A stretch of DNA of 54,061 bases from Actinomycetes bacterium (GTDB taxonomy: Bacteria > Actinomycetota > Acidimicrobiia > IMCC26256 > Chersky-534), in NCBI GenBank assembly GCA_025463865.1, contig JAODBH010000265.1, forward strand, positions 1-54,061, given 5' to 3'. The position numbers and the translations under genes were made by a program. Shown one piece after another: positions 1-8,488 of this stretch (its first letter is position 1; each line of letters starts with the position of its first letter). The notes beneath the pieces are model-generated. The model searched no databases, had not been told where the DNA came from, and was given only the letters and a program-made list of their open reading frames with translations.

Positions 1-1
1 G

Positions 2-787
2 TCCGACGGCGGCATCTTCACCTTCGGCGACGCGCCCTTCCTCGGCAGCGCCGGAGCGCTCCCACTGCGCCAACCCGTCACCGGCATGACGCCCAGCGCG
101 AGCGGCAAGGGCTACTGGCTGGTGGCCCGCGACGGCGGGATCTTCAACTACGGCGACGCGGTGTTCGCGGGCGCCGGGAACGCGTGCACGAACTCGCCCG
201 CAGTCACGATGGCATCGTCGAGCAAGGTCTCCGGCTACTGGATCGCGAACAACGCGGGCAGCGTCGCAGCGTTCGCGCCGGGCCAGACCGGCGGGACCCT
301 CACCTGCGCGCTCGGTGGCGGAGGCGGTGCGGCGGAGAACGCGCTGTCGCTCGACTACTTCAACCGCCTGAACGCCGAGCGCGCGGCCCGCGGGCTGCCC
401 GCACTCGGGTGGGACGACGGGCTCGCCTCGCGCTCGCACGACTGGTCCGTGAACATGGGGAACTCGAAGAACTTCTCCCACTCCGACCTCAACCCGTTGC
501 TCGGCCGGTTCAGCGCGGCGGCGGAGAACATCGCCACCGGTAGCGCCGGGGTCACCGCCGACGCCATCCACGTGGCGTGGATGCAGTCGGACCACCACCG
601 CGAGAACATGCTCGCCGGGAACCTCGACGTCGTCGGCATCGGCACGTACTGCGCGCCCGACGGCTCGATGTGGGTGACCGAGGACTTCGGCCGCTTCCCC
701 AACTCCACCCGGCCGAGCGGCTTCCCGACGTCGCCGCCGCCGGTGAACCCGATCGTCCGGGCGGACAAGAGCAGCCTCCACTGCTGA
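2..787 (+). CDS. CAP/SCP-domain secreted protein with N-terminal GYWLVA-DGGIFxxGDA repeats (5' partial)
   Basis: Frame 2 is open from the window edge (SDGGIFTFGDAPFLGSAG..GYWLVARDGGIFNYGDAVFAGAG); C-terminal SCP/PR1-like region (LNAERAARGLPALGWDDGLASRSHDWS..FSHSD..AENIA..HRENML..VGIGTYC). Listed ORF starts at an internal ATG (86). Confidence 0.85.
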   Translation, partial: SDGGIFTFGDAPFLGSAGALPLRQPVTGMTPSASGKGYWLVARDGGIFNYGDAVFAGAGNACTNSPAVTMASSSKVSGYWIANNAGSVAAFAPGQTGGTLTCALGGGGGAAENALSLDYFNRLNAERAARGLPALGWDDGLASRSHDWSVNMGNSKNFSHSDLNPLLGRFSAAAENIATGSAGVTADAIHVAWMQSDHHRENMLAGNLDVVGIGTYCAPDGSMWVTEDFGRFPNSTRPSGFPTSPPPVNPIVRADKSSLHC

Positions 788-822
788 CGATCCATCTTCC
801 GGCCTGCCCATAGGCTCGCCGG

Positions 823-1809
823 ATGATCACCGTCCGCGTGTACCGGCCGACCGCCACCGAACCGGAGATCACGTCGCTCGACGCGATCGAGTTCCCCGAC
901 AGCGACGGCCTGCTGTGGGTCGACGTCGAACACGCCGATGCCACCGAGCTCGACGCGGTGTGCAAGAAGCTCGGCATCGGCGATGTCGCGGCCGAAGACC
1001 TCGTGAGCGGCAACCAGCGCACCAAGCTCGAGAAGTTCGGCGATCAGTTCCACGTGTCCGTCCACGACGTCGAGCTCATCGGCACGGACTCCCGGGCGCG
1101 CGAGATCGACCTCATGTTCGGCAAGGACTGGCTCCTCTCGGTCCGCCAACAGGGTGAGGACGGCGCACCACCGCTCCCGCCCATGCCGAGCACCGACGTG
1201 GCGAAGCGCTTCGAACGCCAGCGGGCCGAGCACAAGTCGTGCGACGTCGGCCTGCTGCTCTGGGCCTTCCTCGACGTGGTCGTCGACAAGTACTTCGACA
1301 TCACCGACGGCGTCGACGACCAGCTCGACGAGATCGAGGCCCTCGTCTTCGATCCCCGGGGCGCCGACGACGTCCCCCGCCAGATCTTCGACATGCGCCG
1401 CACGCTCGTCCGCTTCCGGCGCGTCGCCGCGCCGCTGCGCGAGGTCGTGAGCGAGCTGCTCCGGCACGAGGACGAGCAGATCGGCGCCGAGGCGCTGACG
1501 CACTTCCAGGACGTCTACGACCACGTCCTACGGGTCATCGATCTGGTGGAGAGCCAGCGCGACCTGCTCAACGGCCTGCTCGAGGCCCGGCTCGCGATCA
1601 TCTCCAACAAGATGAACCAGGTGATGAAGGCGACGTCGAGCTGGGGTGCGATCCTCATCGTCGCCAGCCTCATCACCGGCGTCTACGGCATGAACTTCCT
1701 CAAGATCCCGCTCCTCCACTGGGAGTACGGGTTCTGGTACGCGATGGCGCTCCTGCTCGCGGTGACCGGTGGACTCTGGCTCGCGTTCAAGCGTCGGGGC
1801 TGGCTGTGA
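823..1809 (+). CDS. corA: CorA-family magnesium/divalent cation transporter
   Basis: C-terminal GVYGMNF motif followed by a second TM helix; typical CorA length and layout. Confidence 0.9.
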   Translation: MITVRVYRPTATEPEITSLDAIEFPDSDGLLWVDVEHADATELDAVCKKLGIGDVAAEDLVSGNQRTKLEKFGDQFHVSVHDVELIGTDSRAREIDLMFGKDWLLSVRQQGEDGAPPLPPMPSTDVAKRFERQRAEHKSCDVGLLLWAFLDVVVDKYFDITDGVDDQLDEIEALVFDPRGADDVPRQIFDMRRTLVRFRRVAAPLREVVSELLRHEDEQIGAEALTHFQDVYDHVLRVIDLVESQRDLLNGLLEARLAIISNKMNQVMKATSSWGAILIVASLITGVYGMNFLKIPLLHWEYGFWYAMALLLAVTGGLWLAFKRRGWL

Positions 1810-4321
1810 CCTCGCCGGTGACGTCCACGCCGTCATCGCCGACATCGGCGGCGTCCCCGCGCCGGTGCCGGCCGCGGACGCGGTTCCGGATCCGCACCGC
1901 GCGGTAGCCGCATTCGATCACGGCCGCGGCCGCAACACCGATGGCGACCGTCTGCACCAACACCGCGGCCGGCGGGAGACGCAGGGCGAAGTAGTCGGCG
2001 ATCGCGGGTACGACCAGCGCCAGGGCGCCGAATCCGGCCGCGCAGCCGACGAGGATCGCCCGCCAGCGCGTGAACGGGCGGGCCAGGAGGACCAGGATCC
2101 AGAGACCGACGATCATGAGGACGATCGTCGCTGCCGTCTTCGTCTCGAGATTGGTGATGGTGCGAAGGTGCGCGGAACGGTGGCCCGTGATCAGGTCCCA
2201 GCGCGCGAGGGCGTACGCGAGGAAGGCCGCGGTTCCGGCCACGAGCCCCGCCGGCACCGCGAACTCGAGGACGCGGCGGAGGAAGCCGGGGATGTAACGA
2301 CGGGTGTTGGGCGCGAGCGCGAGGAAGAACGACGGCACGCCGATGGTGACGGTGTCGATCAGCGTGAGGTGGCGCGGAAGCAGGGGATAGGCCCAGCCGC
2401 TCGCGAACACGCGGCTGCACACGATGAGCACGGCGAGCAGCATCGCCCACACGGTCTTGGTCACGAACAGGTTCGCCACCCGTTCGATGTTGGCGATGAC
2501 CCGCCGACCTTCGGCCACCACACCCGGGAGCTTGGCGAACTTCCCGTCGAGCAGGACGAGCTGCGCGACCGCGCGGGTCGCGGCGGCGCCCGAGCCCATT
2601 GCGACCCCGATGTCGGCGTCTTTGAGCGCGAGCGCGTCGTTGACCCCGTCGCCCGTCATCGCGACGACGTGCCCCCGGGCCTGCAACGCCTTGACCATCA
2701 GCCGCTTCTGCTGCGGCGTCACCCGGCCGAAGACGCTGTGGTCCTCGAGGATCGCTCCGAGCTCGGCCTCGTCGTCCGGAAGCTCACGGGCGTCGACCGG
2801 CTCGCCGGCGGCGTCGAGCCCGACCCGGCGGGCCACCGCCCCGACGGTCCGAGGGTTGTCCCCCGAGATCACCTTGAGGCTCACGCCCTGCGCTCTGAAG
2901 TACGCCAGGGTGTCCTTGGCGTCGGGACGGATCTGCTCCTCGAACAGGACGAGCGCCACGGGGACGAGGTCGGTCGGCAGGGTGTCTCCGGCGAGCCGGG
3001 CGTCGGTGCGCGCGAGCAGGAGGACACGCTCGCCGCCGGCCGCGAGCTCGTTGGCTTCGGTCCGGGTGGGATCGTCCTCGGGGGCCTCGGGCAACACCAT
3101 CTCCGGCGCGCCCATCACCCAGGTGCCGTGACCCTCGAACGTGGCCGCGCTCCACTTCCGCTTCGACGAGAACGCGACCGACGCGACGCGCGGCCAACCG
3201 TCGGGACGGGGGATCGCAGCGGCGAGTGCCTCCGTCGTCGCGTTGGGGCTCGGGTCGTCGGCCAGGGCACCGAGGGCCGCCTGCACCGTGGCCTCGTCGG
3301 ACGAGTGACCGTCGAGCAGCACCGCGCGGTCGAACGAGATGCGGCCCTCGGTCAGGGTGCCCGTCTTGTCGAGGCATACGACGTCGACCCGGGCGAGCCC
3401 TTCCACCGCGACGAGCTCCTGCACCAGCACCTTGCGACGGGCCAGCTTGATCGCCGCGATCGCGAATGCGCCGCTGGTGAGCAGGACCAGGCCCTGCGGC
3501 ACCATGCCCACGACGCCGGCGACGGTGGCGATGAGGGCGCTGCGCACGCTGGCGCCCTGCGACGCGAGCTGGCTCCAGAGCAACAGGCCGGAGATGGGAA
3601 CGATCGCGTAGGTGATGTAGCGGAGCAGGGTGTCGATGCCATCGCGCAGCTCGGAGCGCGCGGGGCTGAACTCCTTCACGCCCGCCGCGAGCTTGCGCGC
3701 GTACGCGTCATTCCCGACCGCGGTCGCCTGGAAGCGGCCCGAGCCCGACACCACGATGCTGCCCGACATCAGCGCCGAGCCGGCGGGTTTGTCGACGGGG
3801 TCGGACTCGCCCGTGAGCAACGACTCGTCGACCTGGAGCCCGTTGGAGCTGCGCACGACGCCGTCGGCCGGGACCTGGTCGCCGGCGCGGACCTCGACCA
3901 GGTCGTCGAGGACGACCGCTTCGACGGGGATCTCCAACACCTTCCCGTCGCGCACCACACGCGCCCCCGGCGCGTTGAGCACCGCGAGCCGGTCGAGGGT
4001 GCGCTTGCTGTAGAGCTCCTGGGCGATGCCGATCGCCGAGTTCGAGACCAGGATCACGCCGAACAGGCCGTCCCGGTAGTCGCCGAGCGCGAACACCACC
4101 GCCAGCATCACGCCGAGGATGGCGTTGAAGCGGGTGAACACGTTGGCCCGGACGATCTGCACCACGGTCCGGCTCGTGCGGTCGTCGGCCTCGTTGGTCT
4201 GGCCGCGCGCGACGCGCTGCGCGACCTCGGCGGTGGAGAGGCCGTCCGGCCCGGTGACGAAGGTGTCGGCGGCCGGAGCGGTCGGGAGTCCGGGGCTTCC
4301 CGGTGCCGTCGGCGCGGTCAC
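1787..4321 (-). CDS. Cation-translocating P-type ATPase, CtpE-like
   Basis: DKTGTLT phosphorylation motif, LLTGESDPV, MTGDGVNDALALKDADIGVAMG; N-terminus GLSTAEVAQRVARGQTNE resembles CtpE. GTG at 4321 fits better than the ORF-track start at 4747. Confidence 0.88.
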   Translation of the reverse strand: MTAPTAPGSPGLPTAPAADTFVTGPDGLSTAEVAQRVARGQTNEADDRTSRTVVQIVRANVFTRFNAILGVMLAVVFALGDYRDGLFGVILVSNSAIGIAQELYSKRTLDRLAVLNAPGARVVRDGKVLEIPVEAVVLDDLVEVRAGDQVPADGVVRSSNGLQVDESLLTGESDPVDKPAGSALMSGSIVVSGSGRFQATAVGNDAYARKLAAGVKEFSPARSELRDGIDTLLRYITYAIVPISGLLLWSQLASQGASVRSALIATVAGVVGMVPQGLVLLTSGAFAIAAIKLARRKVLVQELVAVEGLARVDVVCLDKTGTLTEGRISFDRAVLLDGHSSDEATVQAALGALADDPSPNATTEALAAAIPRPDGWPRVASVAFSSKRKWSAATFEGHGTWVMGAPEMVLPEAPEDDPTRTEANELAAGGERVLLLARTDARLAGDTLPTDLVPVALVLFEEQIRPDAKDTLAYFRAQGVSLKVISGDNPRTVGAVARRVGLDAAGEPVDARELPDDEAELGAILEDHSVFGRVTPQQKRLMVKALQARGHVVAMTGDGVNDALALKDADIGVAMGSGAAATRAVAQLVLLDGKFAKLPGVVAEGRRVIANIERVANLFVTKTVWAMLLAVLIVCSRVFASGWAYPLLPRHLTLIDTVTIGVPSFFLALAPNTRRYIPGFLRRVLEFAVPAGLVAGTAAFLAYALARWDLITGHRSAHLRTITNLETKTAATIVLMIVGLWILVLLARPFTRWRAILVGCAAGFGALALVVPAIADYFALRLPPAAVLVQTVAIGVAAAAVIECGYRAVRIRNRVRGRHRRGDAADVGDDGVDVTGEVTASPDA

Positions 4322-4381
4322 AGGGCGCACGCTAGTTGTCGAACGCCCGCGTGATGGCGCCCGCGGTCGCGGTGTGGCACG

Positions 4382-5095
4382 TTGACCCACGTGGATGAAG
4401 AAGGCGGCATCGTCAGCGTCGTCTCCGACGGCGTCTCGCGGATCACGTTCAACCGGCCGGAGCGGCGCAATGCGTTCACGGCGGCGGGCTACCGCCGCTT
4501 CGCGGCCCTGCTCCGCGCCGCGGCCGCCGATCCCGGAGTAGCGGTCGTGGTGGTCAACGGCGCCGGGGCGGCGTTCTGCTCGGGCGTCGACCGGGCCGCG
4601 CTCGCCGATCTCCAGGCCGGCGGCTCGTCCGAAGAGCTCGGCGGAACGTTCGTGGAGCTGCTCGAAGCGCTCGCCACGTTCCCCAAGCCGTTGATCGGGG
4701 CCGTGCACGGCTACGCGATCGGCTTCGGGATGACGATGCTGCTCCACTTCGATCTGGTGCTGGTGGAGAGCGGAACCCGCATGCGACTGCCGTTCGTGGA
4801 GCTGGGCGTCGCTCCGGAGGCCGGCAGCAGCTACCTGCTCCCCGCCCGCGTGGGCGCACAGACGGCCGCCTGGTTGCTGATGTCGGGCGACTGGGTCGAC
4901 GCACCCACCGCGGTCGAGCTCGGGCTCGCGTGGCGGGAGTACCCGGCGCCCGTGCTCGAGCAGGGCCTCGCCGTTGCCCGTCAGCTGGCGTCGGGATCAC
5001 CGGCGGCGTTGGAAGCCGCGAAACGTCTGCTCGTGGCCGGGCGGCTCGAACCGGTCCTGGCCGCGTTCGATCGCGAGCGCCGTACGGCGGTGTGA
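4382..5095 (+). CDS. Enoyl-CoA hydratase/isomerase family protein
   Basis: Crotonase fold signatures: ITFNRPERRNAFT, GAGAAFCSGVD, KPLIGAVHGYAIGFGMTMLLHFDLVL. Confidence 0.88.
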   Translation: MTHVDEEGGIVSVVSDGVSRITFNRPERRNAFTAAGYRRFAALLRAAAADPGVAVVVVNGAGAAFCSGVDRAALADLQAGGSSEELGGTFVELLEALATFPKPLIGAVHGYAIGFGMTMLLHFDLVLVESGTRMRLPFVELGVAPEAGSSYLLPARVGAQTAAWLLMSGDWVDAPTAVELGLAWREYPAPVLEQGLAVARQLASGSPAALEAAKRLLVAGRLEPVLAAFDRERRTAV

Positions 5096-5148
5096 CCTGC
5101 CGCTGTGGTCAAATGGCCGGGCTGCCAGCTGACGTTGCGGGGGGAACC

Positions 5149-6480
5149 ATGACGGTCATCGGCGAACGAACCGGGCTCGAGCACATGATGGCGTTCGGGT
5201 CCGACGTCATCCCGAGGGAGCGCTTCACCTCGGTCGCGTTCCTCGAGCTCGAGTACGAGCGCCTCTGGGGCCGCGTGTGGCAGATCGCGTGCCGGCTCGA
5301 GGAGATCCCGAACCCGGGCGACTTCATCGAGTACACGATCGGGGACCGGTCGGCGCTCGTCATCCGCTCGTCCGCCACCGAGCTGCACGCGTTCGCCAAC
5401 ACCTGCCCGCACCGCGGCACGCGGCTCGGCGACGGGTGCGGCACCTTCCAGGGCGAGATCCGCTGCCGCTTCCACGGCTGGCGCTGGGACCTCGAGGGCA
5501 ACAACACGTTCATCCTCGACGACCACGAGTTCCCGCCGCTGACCGACGAGGAGACCGCCCTCGCGCCGCTCACCGTCGACACGTGGGGCGGCTTCGTGTT
5601 CGTCCACTTCGGTGCCGATCCCGAGCCGCTGCTCGAGTTCCTCGCGCCGATCCCCGCGCTGATGGACCCCTATCGGCCCGAGCGGATGCGCTACACGGGA
5701 CTGAAGCGCACGATCATGCCGGCCAACTGGAAGGTGGTCATCGACGCGTTCAACGAGGGCTACCACCTGTCGGCCACCCACCCGGAGCTGCTGCAGTGGA
5801 AGGACGACGCCGCACTCGAGTACGAGGTGTACGAGACGCACACGCGGTACGGCGGTGCCGGCGAGCCGAAGCCGAGCCCGCGGCTCGGCATCGATCCGAG
5901 CGAGGTCGACCAGACCGAGCTGCTCGCCCGCAAGATCCAGGACCTCATCGACAACCTGCCCGGCTACTTCGGGCCCGACGACCTCGCCGCGCTCGGCGAG
6001 GTCATGCATACGCCGTTGCCCGACGGCGTCACGGCCGGTGACTTCTACCTCAACCGTCGGCGCACCGGGGCCGTCGCCCGCGGGCTCGACTGGTCGCACC
6101 TGAGCGACGAGCAGGTGCTCGGCGGCGACGACGTCCTCATGTTCCCGAGCGTGCTGGGTCCCGCCGTCGGTGGCGGCTGGTTCCTCTACCGGTGCCGACC
6201 CAACGGCATGGACCCGAACTCGTCGATCTTCGAGGTCTGGACGCTCGACGAGCGCGCTCCCGGCGCGCCCGAGACCCCGGTGCCCGAGCTGCAGGACTAC
6301 CCCGACCCGAAGGCCCACGACTGGGGCCTCATCGTGAATCAGGACGTCGCCAACTTCGAGGCGATCCAGACCGGCCTGCGGGTCCCGGGCCGCGGGCTGC
6401 ACTGGAACCTCCGTCAGGAGATGGGCGTGCGCCGGTTCCACGAGGTGCTCGACCGCTACCTGTTCGACGCGCCCACCTGA
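5149..6480 (+). CDS. Rieske 2Fe-2S aromatic-ring-hydroxylating oxygenase, alpha subunit
   Basis: Rieske motif CPHRGTRL..CRFHGWRWDLEG; catalytic domain NWKVVIDAFNEGYHLSATHPEL. ATG 5149 in frame with the longer ORF. Confidence 0.9.
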   Translation: MTVIGERTGLEHMMAFGSDVIPRERFTSVAFLELEYERLWGRVWQIACRLEEIPNPGDFIEYTIGDRSALVIRSSATELHAFANTCPHRGTRLGDGCGTFQGEIRCRFHGWRWDLEGNNTFILDDHEFPPLTDEETALAPLTVDTWGGFVFVHFGADPEPLLEFLAPIPALMDPYRPERMRYTGLKRTIMPANWKVVIDAFNEGYHLSATHPELLQWKDDAALEYEVYETHTRYGGAGEPKPSPRLGIDPSEVDQTELLARKIQDLIDNLPGYFGPDDLAALGEVMHTPLPDGVTAGDFYLNRRRTGAVARGLDWSHLSDEQVLGGDDVLMFPSVLGPAVGGGWFLYRCRPNGMDPNSSIFEVWTLDERAPGAPETPVPELQDYPDPKAHDWGLIVNQDVANFEAIQTGLRVPGRGLHWNLRQEMGVRRFHEVLDRYLFDAPT

Positions 6481-6494
6481 TCGGGCCATCCTTC

Positions 6495-6812
6495 GTGGTG
6501 CGCGTCGAGCCGTCGGGCGTCGAGATCGAGGTGCGCGAGGGCGAGACGTTGATGGCCGCAGCGACGCGCGCCGGCTACCGATGGCCCACCGTGTGCGGCG
6601 GCCTCGCCGAGTGCGGCACCTGCGCGGTACAGATCGTGGGCGAACCGTCGGCCGCGCTCGCCGAGCCGAGCGCGTTGGAGGCCGACCGCCTCGCGACCCT
6701 CCCCGACCGCAAGCTCCACCCCGACGCGGAGTTCCGACTCGCATGCCAGATGCGGCCCGGCCCGGGGACCGACCTCGTCGTGCGCAAGCGGGGCGTGCGC
6801 CGCGCCGACTGA
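6495..6812 (+). CDS. 2Fe-2S ferredoxin
   Basis: VCGGLAECGTCAVQIV...LACQM cluster ligands (C-x5-C-x2-C...C); GTG start chosen just after the oxygenase stop. Confidence 0.85.
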   Translation: MVRVEPSGVEIEVREGETLMAAATRAGYRWPTVCGGLAECGTCAVQIVGEPSAALAEPSALEADRLATLPDRKLHPDAEFRLACQMRPGPGTDLVVRKRGVRRAD

Positions 6813-6906
6813 CCCGAATCGGTCAGCTGGGCTTCGGGTCCGCGAGGGCCCTGCCGGCTGCGAGTCGGGACCGCCGTGGTCTTGCGCGGCTCCTCGGCCG
6901 GGCGTG

Positions 6907-8358
6907 CTACTTGCAGGCAAGCTCCGCGGCCGACTTCGTGGTCGTGGTCGGCGGGATGATCGGGATCGACGCGGCCGCGGTCGTGGTGGTGGTCGCGCTC
7001 GCGGGCGCGACGACCGAGGTGAAGTCGGCGCCGATGACCACGGTGACGTCGTTGCCGGTGATCGAGGGGTCGGCCACGAGCGTCGCCCCACCGGCGAGGT
7101 ACGACTGCACGACCTTGGCCTTGGCCTCGGAGCCGGTCCCGTAGCGGACCTCGGTCTTGGCCACCGCGCGGCCCGAGTCGCCGGTGCCCGCGCCCACGAA
7201 GCCGTCCTTGGTCAAGGACGCGAGGGTGGCCGCCGCGCCGCCCACGACACCACCGTTGCGGTTGAGCACCTTCACCCTGATCGTCGACGGCTTCGGCGCG
7301 TTCGCTGCGGCCTTGGTGGTCGTGGTGGTGGTCGTCGTCTTGGGGCTGAACGTCTTCAGCTCGCCGAGCATGAACGCCACCTCCAGCGTGTTCGGCACCC
7401 GCAGGATCGACTGAGTCCCCGCCGTGCCGATGGTGGTCGGCAGCGTCTCGGTGCGGACCGCGTTCCTGTCGTCCGGATTCACGTTCTTGTACGCGTTGAT
7501 CAGCCGGAGCAGCACGTCGGTCGTGAGCGCCTGGTCGGCCGTGAGATTGGGCAGGAGGCTGCTGGTGATGTTGCTCGCGGTGAGCGGATTGTTCAGTCCC
7601 TTCTTCACCGCCTGGGAAGCGAGGACGCGCAGGAATTCCTGCTGGCGGGTCGCTCGCCCGATGTCCGAGGTGGGGTCGCTCACCCAGCGTCCGTTGATGT
7701 ACTGCTGGTAATAGCGGGAGCGCACGTACTGCAGCGCGTGGGCGCCGTCGAGTCGTTGGCAGCCCGCATGCTGGTCGAGCCCGGTCTCGTTCACACCGGT
7801 ACTCGTGTTGTGGTCGCGGACGGGGTATTGGAAGTAGATGGGCACGGTGCCGATGGCGTCGACGACCTTGCCGAAGGTGTCGAAGTTCACCGCGAGGAAA
7901 TGGTTGATCGGGATGCCGAAGGTCTGCGTGATGGTGCGGATCAGCAAGTCGGGCCCGCTCACGCCGTTGGCCCCGTTGAGCGCGGCGTTGATCTTCGACA
8001 TGCCGATGCCGTCGATGTGGACCCATGTGTCGCGCGGGATCGACATCAGGATGATCTTCTTCGCATCCGCGTCGACGTGCATGATCATGATCGAGTCTGC
8101 CCGCTGGCCAGCTTGCGTCTTCGGGTCGCCGAACGAGCTCGCCTGGCTGGCGTCGGTGACGAAGGCGCGGGTGTCGGAGCCGATGAGGAGGAAGTTGGCC
8201 GGCTGACCCGCGGGGATCGCCGCGACCTTCACCTTCACCTTCTTGATCGATCCGAGCGCGGCGGTCACCTTGTTGTTCGCGACGGCGACCGCGCCGCCCA
8301 TGAGCAGCGCGACGACAACGAGCGCGATGACGAACCGCGACGCGAACGCGCGCATCAC
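6907..8358 (-). CDS. LytR-CpsA-Psr (LCP) family cell-wall ligase with C-terminal LytR_C-like domain
   Basis: NFLLIGSDTRA, RADSIMIMHVDADAKKIILMSIPRDTWV, INAALNGANG; poly-Thr linker then LytR_C-like region. Confidence 0.9.
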   Translation of the reverse strand: MMRAFASRFVIALVVVALLMGGAVAVANNKVTAALGSIKKVKVKVAAIPAGQPANFLLIGSDTRAFVTDASQASSFGDPKTQAGQRADSIMIMHVDADAKKIILMSIPRDTWVHIDGIGMSKINAALNGANGVSGPDLLIRTITQTFGIPINHFLAVNFDTFGKVVDAIGTVPIYFQYPVRDHNTSTGVNETGLDQHAGCQRLDGAHALQYVRSRYYQQYINGRWVSDPTSDIGRATRQQEFLRVLASQAVKKGLNNPLTASNITSSLLPNLTADQALTTDVLLRLINAYKNVNPDDRNAVRTETLPTTIGTAGTQSILRVPNTLEVAFMLGELKTFSPKTTTTTTTTKAAANAPKPSTIRVKVLNRNGGVVGGAAATLASLTKDGFVGAGTGDSGRAVAKTEVRYGTGSEAKAKVVQSYLAGGATLVADPSITGNDVTVVIGADFTSVVAPASATTTTTAAASIPIIPPTTTTKSAAELACK

Positions 8359-8488
8359 CGTGGCCGGCGCCCGTGCATGGCGATCGTCATTCTTCGGGGG
8401 CCCCTTCGCGCTCCGAACCGTCGGCCAACTCTACGTGGCCGGGATGCGATCGGTCCGGCGCGGCCCGGCTGCGATCGGCGCCGCGCGT

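Noticed and set aside
1769-4354. 861-aa plus-strand ORF opposite the P-type ATPase
   Set aside because: Arg/Asp/Glu/His-rich antisense shadow of a well-supported gene, typical of high-GC DNA.
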